Shown: positions 33,262 to 41,483, numbered from the stretch's first letter. The stretch is DNA of 42,919 nucleotides from Oscillospiraceae bacterium (GCA_015066005.1 SVPF01000023.1:1-42919), one strand, 5' to 3'. The notes: generated by a model from the letters alone, not told the origin. Numbers and translations are program-made.

Positions 33262-33981
33262 TTATTTATAGTAAGAAACCTCAACCGCAGTTACGCAGTC
33301 ATTTGTTATGTCAACAAAAACACGAATTTTGTTTCTGCGGTCAGATTTATGAAGGAAATAATCGAAATAATAAGTATCCTCAGTTGTGGCATAAAAATGT
33401 GATGGTGTGCCGAGAATTGTTATAACATCAGTAACGGTTGAATAATTATCAATACCGTTCACATTAAAATGAACGATAATTTTTGTGTTTTGATTATTTT
33501 CCAAACGAATTTTAGCAATATTGCATTTGTTTAAACGAACTGATGAATTTGACGAATTGTAAAAAAGTGCAGTAAAGGCTGAATTTGCATCATTAAATTT
33601 TAGGGTAACGGTTTCCTTTGCAAAAATATAAGAATTTTCATCATACTCACTTCCCTGCTGAATTACAAATTCCTTTTCAGCAAGCTTATCAAGTGTTGTT
33701 GGTACGGTAAGCTTTTTGTCGTTATAGGTAATATCAAACTTAAACTTTTTGCCAAGGTAAATGTCAGAATAATTTTCCTCATCAAAAAGGCTGATATCAA
33801 AATAATTCGCCATTTTTTTATCAAGAGATACGATATCGGGCAATTCATTATATGAAGCAGTATTGTCCGCATTTTCAGGCTTTGATAAATCGTTATTACT
33901 TTCAGGAATAAAACCGCAGGAAGTTAATAAAGCAGTTAAAGCAACTGCTAAAAATAAAGATAATATTTTTTTGAATTTCAT
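33262..33981 (-). CDS. Hypothetical lipoprotein
   Basis: A 239-residue exported lipoprotein: signal MKFKKILSLFLAVALTALL with lipobox LTSC and Cys22. A Ser/Asn-rich linker follows, then a beta-rich body repeating KFKFDITYND, TVTLKFNDANS and KIIVHFNVNG. A C-terminal part (TVTDVITILGTPSHFYATTE, FDYFLH, IRVFVDI) resembles in rhythm the domains of DUF-type Firmicutes lipoproteins that pair a cystatin/NTF2-like fold with a 'VTDVLALLGTPS' turn. I do not recognise a named family. Single-gene unit with its own promoter and terminator; ribosome site GGAG. Confidence 0.78.
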   Translation of the reverse strand: MKFKKILSLFLAVALTALLTSCGFIPESNNDLSKPENADNTASYNELPDIVSLDKKMANYFDISLFDEENYSDIYLGKKFKFDITYNDKKLTVPTTLDKLAEKEFVIQQGSEYDENSYIFAKETVTLKFNDANSAFTALFYNSSNSSVRLNKCNIAKIRLENNQNTKIIVHFNVNGIDNYSTVTDVITILGTPSHFYATTEDTYYFDYFLHKSDRRNKIRVFVDITNDCVTAVEVSYYK

Positions 33982-34010
33982 TTATATACTCCATAAAACT
34001 TTATATATCT

Positions 34011-34039
34011 ATTTTATTAAACTAAAGCAAAAAAGTCAA
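34011..34039 (-). promoter_or_regulatory. Promoter of the hypothetical lipoprotein gene
   Basis: On the minus strand TTGACT (34034-34039), 17 bases, TAAAAT (34011-34016), 29 bases before the ATG. Confidence 0.65.
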
Positions 34040-34054
34040 CCGAATTTATAAGTT

Positions 34055-34972
34055 TTAAGCCAAATTTTTAATTAAAAATTCACTTGTTTCGGTTACTACC
34101 CTTTCAGTTTCCACAAGATAGCTTAATCCGTGGTCGGCTTCCTTTACAAAAATAGAGCTACCGTATTCACCTGCAGCCTTTAAGGCTTCACGGCTCATTT
34201 CAACGGGTACAAAATTATCCTTTTCGCCGTGAATAAACATTACAGGTATTTTATTATCCTTTAAAGCATCAATTGTAGATTCATAAATAGAAAAACCGCC
34301 GAAAATATGTGTCATTGCGTTTAAAAAGGGCATATAAAATTTTGCGTTAATTTTAAAGCGGTCCTTCCCAACCTTACGAATTATTGCTTCTGGGGATGTA
34401 AAGCCGCAGTCGGCAATAACACATTTTACATTTTGGGGCAAATTGCGTTTGAGAGCAAAAACTACAGTACCGCCACCCATTGAAACACCGCTTAACACAA
34501 TGGATTTTGGTGAATATTTTTTATTTATAAATTCAGCCCAATCACGTACATCAAAAGACTCCTTAACACCAAAGGTTATAAGTCTACCCTCACTTTTACC
34601 GTGACTGCGCTGGTCAATAAGTAAAACATTGAAACCGAAATCATAATAAAACTTAAGAGCACCGCTAAAATCGTGCTTGCCGTTTGAACGGTAGCCGTGT
34701 ACCAAAATTACGGTTTTATCGGTATTATGGTCATAGTATCTTCCATATAGCTTTAATCCGTCATAAGAAAGGATAGACACCTCTTCACAGGGGTGATTGT
34801 CAATAAATTCAATCCCGGGGCGTAATTGTTCTAAATAGGGCTTTAAATAATTCGAAGTTTCAACGTCGCCAAGTCCGACGTTATTTTTGCGAACAAAAGC
34901 CATATTAAAGAAAACGAATAACAAAGAAATAAATAAAATTAAGAATAAAATTAACGCGATATAAATCCACAT
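34055..34972 (-). CDS. Membrane-anchored alpha/beta hydrolase
   Basis: A 305-residue alpha/beta-hydrolase-fold protein with an N-terminal transmembrane anchor (about 3-24). VHGYRSNG at 91-98 is the oxyanion region. The nucleophile elbow G162-V-S164-M-G166, Asp252 in HGEKDNFVP and His281 in ADHGL complete a Ser-Asp-His triad. Layout matches the BAAT/YqkD-like 'alpha/beta hydrolase' proteins of Firmicutes (esterase/peptidase-like, substrate unknown). AGGTGAC is the ribosome site. The active domain probably lies outside the membrane if the anchor is uncleaved with the N-terminus in. It follows the GH2 gene in the same direction but after a strong terminator, so it is likely separate. Confidence 0.87.
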   Translation of the reverse strand: MWIYIALILFLILFISLLFVFFNMAFVRKNNVGLGDVETSNYLKPYLEQLRPGIEFIDNHPCEEVSILSYDGLKLYGRYYDHNTDKTVILVHGYRSNGKHDFSGALKFYYDFGFNVLLIDQRSHGKSEGRLITFGVKESFDVRDWAEFINKKYSPKSIVLSGVSMGGGTVVFALKRNLPQNVKCVIADCGFTSPEAIIRKVGKDRFKINAKFYMPFLNAMTHIFGGFSIYESTIDALKDNKIPVMFIHGEKDNFVPVEMSREALKAAGEYGSSIFVKEADHGLSYLVETERVVTETSEFLIKNLA

Positions 34973-35021
34973 AAAAAGTCACCTATAATATAATACCACA
35001 AAAATATAAAATGTACACAAA

Positions 35022-35055
35022 AAATTAAAACGGCAGATGTCTGCCGTTTTAATTT
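35022..35055 (-). terminator. Terminator of the GPH transporter/GH2 operon
   Basis: A perfect 15-bp stem (35022-35036 with 35041-35055) around a four-base loop; on the minus strand it ends in a T-rich arm and TTTTTTGT. Confidence 0.9.
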
Positions 35056-35060
35056 ATAAA

Positions 35061-37310
35061 TTATTTTTTAGGTGCTTTAATCTTGTTAAGCTTGGCGTTA
35101 AGCTCCAAAAGCTGTTCCTTTGTAAACTTAATATCAGCCATACCACCCATAAGAGTAAACAAACGAATTACCGTAAAGCCACCCATCATAGCCATCATAT
35201 CAGGACCGATTTCAAAGCCCATAGCCTCCATCTTCTTACCATCCTTGCCACCACCAAGAAGCTTGCCTGCAAGTGACATAAAGAGCATTTTGCCCTGCAT
35301 TGTTGCCAGAACATCACTCATTTTATCGTTAAGTGACAAATAGCCTTCGCGGGTTTCAATATCAAACCAGTTAAGAATAGCGCCTTTTTCCTGAAGTCTG
35401 TATTCTTCATTAAAGATTTCAACCTTGCGAAGCTTGCCGCAGTCCTTATATTCGCCTGCAACAGCAACCAATTCAGTCTCACCCTTATTTTCAACCTCAA
35501 AATAGAAGAAATGGTCTTCGGCAGTCTTCTTGCCAACCGATACACCGTTTGCAAATAGCTCAACCTCAGGCATATTTGAATATACAGTAACCTTTGTTAC
35601 ATCTTCTACACGGTCAATATAGCGTTTGCCGCAAAGGTGAACAAACTTTTCATCTGAAAGCCAAGCCTTGTATGCATAGAAGGAATCCTTCTTATACTTA
35701 CGGTCAAATGTTACAAGACCCTTGTGGTTTTGACCGTTTTCGCCGCCTTCTGCACGGGCATCAGCGCCAAAGTCAAACATATTCCAAACGTGTGTTGCCC
35801 ACATATACTTACGGGTGAAAAGCTGTTTGATAAGCTCTTCGTGGTAGAAGGCTTGATATTCTTCGGTATAATCACCCTGCATTGGGTTTGAAGTATGCCA
35901 GTTAAGTGCTTCACAGCCGTATTCAGAACAACCAATGGGAATATTGGGGTGCATTGCATGGAACTTATCAAACCAGGGACCGTTCATACTAGTGTCGCCA
36001 CCGTACCAACCAAAGTAATGATTGTAGGAAACAACATCAGGAATTAAAAGGTACGGGTCATCCATTTTGCACATTGAAACAGCGGCAATGGTAGTAAGAC
36101 GGGTTTTGTCCATTTCGTGACACATATCATTAAGAATGTGATGGTTTTCGAGCAAATCATTATCACTGCCACCGATACCGATTTCGTTAGAAAGACCCCA
36201 AACAACGATTGAGGGGTGGTTATAGTTTTGGCAAATAAGCTCCTTCATTTGTGAAATTGTGTTTTCACGGCCTGTAGGCATATGCTTTGAAATATAAGGA
36301 ATTTCAGCCCAAATAACAAGACCGTATTCATCACATAAATCATAGAAATACTGGTCGTGCTGATAGTGTGCCAAACGAATTGTTGTCGCTCCAACCTCAC
36401 AAATAAGCTCAATATCTTCCTTGTGGTCTTCCTTAGAAAGCGCATTACCCTTACCCCAACGGTCTTGATGGCGGGATACACCGCGAAGAGGATATTCTTC
36501 ACCGTTTAAAATAAAGCCGTTTTCAGGGTCAATTTTGAAGGTACGGCAACCGAAACGTGTGCATACGTTATCAATTACAGTGTCACCCTCTAAAATCTCG
36601 GCTTCACAGCAGTAAAGATATGGATCCTTACGACCATGCCATAAATGAACATCCTTAATATCTAAAACAGCAACACCGTCAGCACAAACGGAAGAAGTGA
36701 TTTCGTTTTCTTCCTTATCGTAAACGGTTACCTTAACAATTTGACCTTCCTTAAGGTTTTTAGCAAATGCTTCAACCGTAACCTTTGCATCGTTGCCGAT
36801 AATTTCAGGTGTAACCTTAATACCGGGTGCACCGTAATATTCCAAATCAAAATGTGCATCGTTAACACAAATAATGTTTACGTCACGGTAAATACCGCCA
36901 TAGAAGGTAAAGTCTGCCATTTGGGGATATACCCTATCGTTAGCCGAGTTATCAACAGCGATAACAAGAAGATTCAAAGCTTCAAGGGCATCACTTAAAT
37001 CAACACGCCAGGTAGAATAACCACCATCGTGATGAGCAAGCTTCTTACCGTTTAAATAAACATCAGCCGAAGAGTTTGCACCTTGGATTTCAAGATAATA
37101 TTTGTCAGCTTCAGGTAATTCGGATTTAATAATGGGCTTTGCATAATATGCTGTTTCACGGTAATAATCGTTTCCGCCATCCTGACCGTCAATTGCATTC
37201 CAGCAATGCGGGAGGTTGACAAAATCCCACAATTTAGGCATTTCGGCAGGGATTTCGTTTGCCATTTTAGTAAACGCCCATTTTGCGTTAAAGTTTAATA
37301 TTTTGCGCAT
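35061..37310 (-). CDS. GH2 glycoside hydrolase (beta-glucuronidase/beta-galactosidase-like)
   Basis: A 749-residue GH2 enzyme without a signal peptide, so intracellular. It has a sugar-binding jelly roll (1-150), an Ig-like domain (about 165-260) and a TIM barrel with RLAHYQHDQYFYDLCDEYGL. The acid/base is Glu376 (GLSNEIG) and the nucleophile Glu463 (GCSEYG). Asn528-His-Lys530 fits the N-x-K carboxylate motif used to pick out glucuronidases, but the HYQH and NHPS regions look closer to beta-galactosidases, where a similar N-x-K can occur. Residues 656-749 are an unusual Met/Gly-rich helical extension. It is downstream of a GPH transporter and beside uxuA/uxuB, which favours an uronide substrate. 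GGAGGA is the ribosome site. Confidence 0.86.
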   Translation of the reverse strand: MRKILNFNAKWAFTKMANEIPAEMPKLWDFVNLPHCWNAIDGQDGGNDYYRETAYYAKPIIKSELPEADKYYLEIQGANSSADVYLNGKKLAHHDGGYSTWRVDLSDALEALNLLVIAVDNSANDRVYPQMADFTFYGGIYRDVNIICVNDAHFDLEYYGAPGIKVTPEIIGNDAKVTVEAFAKNLKEGQIVKVTVYDKEENEITSSVCADGVAVLDIKDVHLWHGRKDPYLYCCEAEILEGDTVIDNVCTRFGCRTFKIDPENGFILNGEEYPLRGVSRHQDRWGKGNALSKEDHKEDIELICEVGATTIRLAHYQHDQYFYDLCDEYGLVIWAEIPYISKHMPTGRENTISQMKELICQNYNHPSIVVWGLSNEIGIGGSDNDLLENHHILNDMCHEMDKTRLTTIAAVSMCKMDDPYLLIPDVVSYNHYFGWYGGDTSMNGPWFDKFHAMHPNIPIGCSEYGCEALNWHTSNPMQGDYTEEYQAFYHEELIKQLFTRKYMWATHVWNMFDFGADARAEGGENGQNHKGLVTFDRKYKKDSFYAYKAWLSDEKFVHLCGKRYIDRVEDVTKVTVYSNMPEVELFANGVSVGKKTAEDHFFYFEVENKGETELVAVAGEYKDCGKLRKVEIFNEEYRLQEKGAILNWFDIETREGYLSLNDKMSDVLATMQGKMLFMSLAGKLLGGGKDGKKMEAMGFEIGPDMMAMMGGFTVIRLFTLMGGMADIKFTKEQLLELNAKLNKIKAPKK

Positions 37311-37333
37311 ATTTTTCCTCCAAGAAAGTTTTA

Positions 37334-37366
37334 ATAATCGGCGCCCGTAAAACAGGCACCGATTAT
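37334..37366 (-). other. Intercistronic RNA hairpin between transporter and GH2 genes
   Basis: Fourteen-base arms ATAATCGGTGCCTG and CGGGCGCCGATTAT around TTTTA, read on the minus strand. The two imperfect pairs are T-G wobbles on this strand but C-A mismatches on the other, so the hairpin is built for minus-strand RNA. No long T-run follows, suggesting partial termination or mRNA end protection rather than full termination. Confidence 0.7.
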
Positions 37367-37374
37367 ATTGTTAA

Positions 37375-38790
37375 TTAATTTTCATCTGCTTTTGAAGCAA
37401 GCTCCTCGTTCATCTTTGTAAGGGTTTTCTTATCAAGGTTATAAATAAGACCAAGACCGACAAACTGAAGGAGCGCAGAGAATGTATATGTTGCCGCTAC
37501 AAGATAACGCATATTAACCGCAACATTCCAAGCCTGATTACCTTCGTCAGCTCCAACATAGCCTAAAGCAACCATTACTACAAGCACTAAGGAGGGGCCA
37601 ATGCCCTGTGCTAGTTTACGGAAGAAGGAATGAAGCGAATACACTGTACCTTCTTCGCGAGCACCGGTTTTCCACTCGTTATAGTCAATTGCGTCGCCCA
37701 TCATAGCCCAAGATACCGTTGAATAGATACCTAGACCAAGTGAATAGATAAGCTGACAAACAATATAAATTATAAGGTCAAGGTTTGTGTTTTTAGGTGT
37801 AATGATAAATAAACCTAAAGCAGCGATAATTGAACAAATTGAGCCGAATGTTGCAAGCTCTTTTTTACCAAACTTTGCAACCATTGTACGAGCAAGAGGT
37901 GTAAAAAATACAATTGGAATCATTGCAAATAACTGAACAATACCGGAAATTTGTACGTTCTTAAAATATGACTGGAATACAACGGTAACAGCAGTAGCGG
38001 CGCCCTGCATACCGATAAACATACCCATTGCGGCAATTGTTGCACCAACAGCAGGTCTATTTTTCAAAAAGTTACCAAAAGCCTTAAAAACATTAAATTT
38101 GGGAGCTTCTTCAGCAAGATTAACATCCTGCTCAACACGGATTGTGGTGTTGCGAATCATAAACTGGAAGCAAATAAAGCCTAAAACACCCATAATGAGT
38201 GCGGCGATAAATACGCGTTCGCCTATAAGGTTATTATCCTTATCATAAATAATGAAAGGAAGAATTACCATGGGAAGCATATTTCCGAAGATAGAGCCAA
38301 CCGAACGCCAAGCTGAAAGAGAAGCACGGTCTTTTACATCATTAGAAATCAAAGAAAGAAGTGAGCCATAAGGAACGTTTGCAACTGTGTAGAAGGCGTC
38401 CCAAACAACGTAACCGGCAATAAAGATTATAAACTTAGCCCAAGTGGGTGCATTCGGAAACGGTAAGAAGCAACAAGCGCCGCCGATAATGAGACCGATA
38501 GAGCCAGCCCATATGTAAGCCAAGAACTTATTGCGTTTATACTGATGTCTGTCAGCATCGATAATTGAGCCAATGAGCGGGTCGTTAATTGCATCCCAAA
38601 CTTGAACAATAATTAAAAGTAATGCATACCATAAATCCATGCCCATAAACTGTGTCCAGAAAATAGACATTGTACCCTTTAAGGCGAAGGACATATTACA
38701 GCCCAAATCACCTGCAGCATAGGCAACGCTGTCACGAATGCCAAACTTGCGATAACCGTTGGCATCGAGCTTAGGGGATTTCTTAGCCAT
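37375..38790 (-). CDS. GPH-family glycoside/hexuronide:cation symporter
   Basis: A 471-residue MFS-type membrane protein of the glycoside-pentoside-hexuronide family. It starts with KFGIRDSVAYAAGDLGCNMSF, then shows the family signature VQVWDAINDPLIGSIIDAD (with the RHQYKRNKFLAY basic loop), ANVPYGSLLSLISND and RASLSAWRS. About twelve hydrophobic helices and MMGDAIDYNEWKTGAREEG near the C-terminus complete it. Relatives include UidB (glucuronides) and MelB (melibiose). AAGGAG is the ribosome site. First gene of an operon with the GH2 enzyme, divergent from an AraC regulator, so uptake of the GH2 substrate is the natural role. Confidence 0.92.
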   Translation of the reverse strand: MAKKSPKLDANGYRKFGIRDSVAYAAGDLGCNMSFALKGTMSIFWTQFMGMDLWYALLLIIVQVWDAINDPLIGSIIDADRHQYKRNKFLAYIWAGSIGLIIGGACCFLPFPNAPTWAKFIIFIAGYVVWDAFYTVANVPYGSLLSLISNDVKDRASLSAWRSVGSIFGNMLPMVILPFIIYDKDNNLIGERVFIAALIMGVLGFICFQFMIRNTTIRVEQDVNLAEEAPKFNVFKAFGNFLKNRPAVGATIAAMGMFIGMQGAATAVTVVFQSYFKNVQISGIVQLFAMIPIVFFTPLARTMVAKFGKKELATFGSICSIIAALGLFIITPKNTNLDLIIYIVCQLIYSLGLGIYSTVSWAMMGDAIDYNEWKTGAREEGTVYSLHSFFRKLAQGIGPSLVLVVMVALGYVGADEGNQAWNVAVNMRYLVAATYTFSALLQFVGLGLIYNLDKKTLTKMNEELASKADEN

Positions 38791-38849
38791 TTAAAAAACA
38801 ACTCCTTAAAATTTCATTTGGGCACTCCGACCCATAATGGTGTAGTTTC

Positions 38850-38855
38850 ATTATA
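38850..38855 (-). promoter_or_regulatory. Candidate -10 of the transporter/GH2 promoter
   Basis: A TATAAT on the minus strand 60 bases before the transporter ATG. No good -35 stands 16-18 bases upstream, which would fit a promoter needing an activator such as the divergent AraC protein. This is a tentative call. Confidence 0.35.
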
Positions 38856-38926
38856 TACCATACACTAAATATCGGTTAGCACAATTTTTTGGTTTTTTTG
38901 TATAATATTTAGCCAAAAACAAAAAA

Positions 38927-38952
38927 ATGTATTGAAATGTATTAAAAAATGT
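38927..38952 (+). promoter_or_regulatory. Three direct repeats overlapping the AraC promoter
   Basis: ATGT occurs at 38927, 38937 and 38949 in the repeated context AAATGTATT, AAATGTATT, AAATGTAC, about one helical turn apart. The middle copy overlaps the -35 of the AraC gene. This may be a regulator-binding site for autoregulation and for the divergent transporter operon. Confidence 0.45.
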
Positions 38953-38960
38953 ACTATAAT
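38932..38960 (+). promoter_or_regulatory. Promoter of the AraC gene at 39017
   Basis: TTGAAA (38932-38937), 17 bases, TATAAT (38955-38960), 56 bases before the ATG. Confidence 0.75.
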
Positions 38961-39016
38961 TCTTCCATAATTTGAAAAGTATTGTCTTTTTTGTACAAAA
39001 AGTGAGGTGTTTTTTA

Positions 39017-40246
39017 ATGTTTTTCGAAAAAGAGCTTATATTTATGAAAAGAACACTTGAAAAATGCAATATTAAGCTTTTTGTAATTGAGTACAATGCA
39101 AAAATTAAAAATACCGTTGAAAGCACCTTTAACGGTATTTTGGATTTTGTGGATGATTCTTCCCGTTTATGTGATTTTTTTCCAAACATTTCTGACCGAG
39201 TATTATATAAGGTAAGTGATGTGCTTAACTGTCACTATATTTTCATTAAGCTTCCAAAAACCGAACGGGATCAGATTTTAGTTATTGGACCGTTTTTGAA
39301 GCAGGATTTAAACCGTGCAAAAATATTTGAAAAGGGTGAACAGCTTCATTTAAGTGCGCCGTTAATAAAACAGCTTGAATATTATTATGCTTCGGTCCCT
39401 GTTTTAAGGGATGATGGGCAGTTTTTTGCGATTATAAATACATTTTGCGAACAGCTTTGGGGCAGCACCGACAGCTATACCGCAATTGACCTTAATCACG
39501 AGGATACCTCTGCCCTGTTCAATTATAAACAGGTTAAGGTAAACGCTTGTGATTCTGATAGCAATTGGAAGGTTGATCTTATGGAAAAGCGCTATGCTTA
39601 TGAGGAGCAGCTTCTTCGCGCCGTTTCAAAGGGTCAGATTCACAAGGCGGAACAAATGCTGTCTTCCTTTTCAACCATAGCCTTTGAAAGTCGTTCAAAT
39701 GATGATCTGCGTAATTTTAAAAACTATTCAATAATAATGAATACCCTTTTACGAAAAGCTGCGCAGGACGGAGGTGTACATCCGATTCATCTCGATAAAG
39801 TATCATCCGAATTTGCAAAAAAAATTGAAATTTTAAGCTCAGTTAATTCTATTAAGGAAATTATGGCACAAATGCTTACTGATTATTGCCGACTTGTAAG
39901 AAAGCATTCAATAAAGCAGTATTCTCCCCTTGTTCAGCGTGCCATAATAAAAATTGAAAGTGATTTAACTGCTGACTTATCTCTTAAACAATTGGCAAGT
40001 CTTAATAATGTAAGCACAAGCTATTTCTCTTCTCTATTTAAAAATGAAACAGGTCAAACCCTTACCGATTATGTTAATAAACAAAGGATAAACCAAGCAA
40101 AGCACTTGCTTCGCACATCAAACCTACAAATTCAAACCGTAGCACAGCTTTGCGGAATTTTGGATTTACATTATTTTTCAAAGCTTTTCAAAAAATATAC
40201 CGGTAAAACACCTAAGGAATACCGAGAAAGCAAAACAATAATATAA
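39017..40246 (+). CDS. AraC-family regulator of the uronide locus
   Basis: A 409-residue regulator. The C-terminal roughly 100 residues carry the AraC DNA-binding pair of helix-turn-helix units (LSLKQLASLNNVSTSYFSSL; LQIQTVAQLCGILDLHYFSK) and end in the conserved TGKTPKEYRE. The N-terminal 290 residues are a sensor without a recognisable cupin, with IKLPKTERDQILVIGPFL and a helical linker YEEQLLRAVSKGQIHKAEQM as in long YesN-like AraC proteins. I start at ATG 39017, with GAGGTG seven bases before it; the longer frame from 38972 adds 15 residues that overlap the -10 to leader region. It lies between the divergent transporter/GH2 genes and uxuA and is the obvious controller of both. Confidence 0.88.
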   Translation: MFFEKELIFMKRTLEKCNIKLFVIEYNAKIKNTVESTFNGILDFVDDSSRLCDFFPNISDRVLYKVSDVLNCHYIFIKLPKTERDQILVIGPFLKQDLNRAKIFEKGEQLHLSAPLIKQLEYYYASVPVLRDDGQFFAIINTFCEQLWGSTDSYTAIDLNHEDTSALFNYKQVKVNACDSDSNWKVDLMEKRYAYEEQLLRAVSKGQIHKAEQMLSSFSTIAFESRSNDDLRNFKNYSIIMNTLLRKAAQDGGVHPIHLDKVSSEFAKKIEILSSVNSIKEIMAQMLTDYCRLVRKHSIKQYSPLVQRAIIKIESDLTADLSLKQLASLNNVSTSYFSSLFKNETGQTLTDYVNKQRINQAKHLLRTSNLQIQTVAQLCGILDLHYFSKLFKKYTGKTPKEYRESKTII

Positions 40247-40279
40247 CCGAATTTTATGTTATATTTTAAGTAGTTTTTG

Positions 40280-40343
40280 TCATCAAATTTTAAAATATGC
40301 AATTGCTTTTCAAATGCCGTTGTTATATAATAATTTTTGATGA
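40280..40343. repeat. Inverted repeat flanking the uxuA promoter
   Basis: TCATCAAATTTT (40280-40291) and AATTTTTGATGA (40332-40343) are inverted copies with two mismatches, one on each side of the uxuA promoter hexamers. They are candidates for an operator or loop. Confidence 0.5.
40303..40331 (+). promoter_or_regulatory. Promoter of the uxuA operon
   Basis: TTGCTT (40303-40308), 17 bases, TATAAT (40326-40331), 54 bases before the uxuA ATG. Confidence 0.65.
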
Positions 40344-40385
40344 TATTTGCTCTTATTTTTAATAAAAATGGAGGAATAATTTTAA

Positions 40386-41465
40386 ATGAAAATGACATTT
40401 CGATGGTACGGAGAAGGTAATGACCGTATCAAATTATCCGACATCAAACAAATACCCGGAGTTGACGGTATTGTTTGGGCGCTTCACCATAAAATGCCGG
40501 GTGAAGTGTGGGAGATTGACGAAATTGCCGAGGTAAAACGCCAGTTAGATGAATATGGCTTTAATATGGATGTTGTTGAATCGGTTAATGTTCACGACGA
40601 TATTAAAATCGGTCTTCCCACCCGTGACGGCTATATTGAAAATTACAAAACAACCATTCGCAACCTTTCAAAGTTTGGTGTTAAGGTTATTTGTTATAAT
40701 TTTATGCCTATTTTTGACTGGACAAGAAGTAACCTTTTCCATCCTGTAGGCGATGGTTCTACCGCTTTGTTTTATGAAAAAAATATGATTCAGGACGATT
40801 ATAACGCAATGGCCAAGTATATACTTGACTTTACTGAAAAATATAATATGTCCTTTCCCGGATGGGAGCCTGAGCGTATGGCAAAGCTTGATGAGCTCTT
40901 TAAAGCTTATGAAGGGGTTGATCACGAAAAGCTTTGGGCAAACCTTAAATACTTCCTTGAAGCAATTATGCCAACCTGTCGCGAATGTGATATTAAAATG
41001 GCAATTCATATGGATGATCCACCGTGGGATATTTTCGGTCTTCCCCGCTTGCTAATTAACGAAGCCAACATTGACCGCTTTTTGAAGATGGTTGATGATG
41101 AATATAACTGCTTAACACTTTGTTCAGGCAGTCTTAATGCAGACCCTAATAATAATGTTGCTGAAATTGTAAGAAAGCATTGTGACAGAATTGCATTTGC
41201 CCATATTAGAAATGTTAAGCATTTTGAAAATGGCGACTTTTCCGAAGCCAGCCACCGCGACTGCGACGGTGACACAGGTATTTTGGAAATTTTAAAGGCT
41301 TATCACGACTGTGGCTTTAACGGCTATATTCGTCCCGACCACGGCCGACACCTTTGGGATGAAGGTCCCGGTAATGTTCGCCCGGGTTACGGTTTATATG
41401 ACCGTGCACTTGGCATTATGTATATGCTTGGCGTTTGGGACAGTCTTGATAAATTTAAAAATTAA
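40386..41465 (+). CDS. uxuA: Mannonate dehydratase
   Basis: A 359-residue UxuA/ManD-type mannonate dehydratase, dehydrating D-mannonate to 2-keto-3-deoxygluconate. It begins MKMTFRWYGEGNDRI and keeps the blocks GIVWALHHKMPGEVW and CYNFMPIFDWTRS. The metal ligands by family comparison are His208 (IHMDDPPW), Cys246 (TLCSGSLN), His273 (FAHIRNVK) and Asp318 (RPDHGRHLW). GGAGGAA is the ribosome site. It is the first gene of the hexuronate operon, 139 bases after the AraC gene, with its own promoter and a flanking inverted repeat. Product flows to kdgK and eda further down the operon. Confidence 0.96.
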   Translation: MKMTFRWYGEGNDRIKLSDIKQIPGVDGIVWALHHKMPGEVWEIDEIAEVKRQLDEYGFNMDVVESVNVHDDIKIGLPTRDGYIENYKTTIRNLSKFGVKVICYNFMPIFDWTRSNLFHPVGDGSTALFYEKNMIQDDYNAMAKYILDFTEKYNMSFPGWEPERMAKLDELFKAYEGVDHEKLWANLKYFLEAIMPTCRECDIKMAIHMDDPPWDIFGLPRLLINEANIDRFLKMVDDEYNCLTLCSGSLNADPNNNVAEIVRKHCDRIAFAHIRNVKHFENGDFSEASHRDCDGDTGILEILKAYHDCGFNGYIRPDHGRHLWDEGPGNVRPGYGLYDRALGIMYMLGVWDSLDKFKN

Positions 41466-41483
41466 GCAGGAGGCGAAATATAA

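Noticed and set aside
38972-39016. Earlier ATG for the AraC regulator
   Set aside because: It lies 12 bases after the promoter -10, without a ribosome site; ATG 39017 has GAGGTG.
40238-40265. AT-rich hairpin at the end of the AraC gene (AATATAAC/GTTATATT) as a terminator
   Set aside because: The stem is only eight A-T-rich pairs without a clean T-run; read-through into uxuA remains possible.
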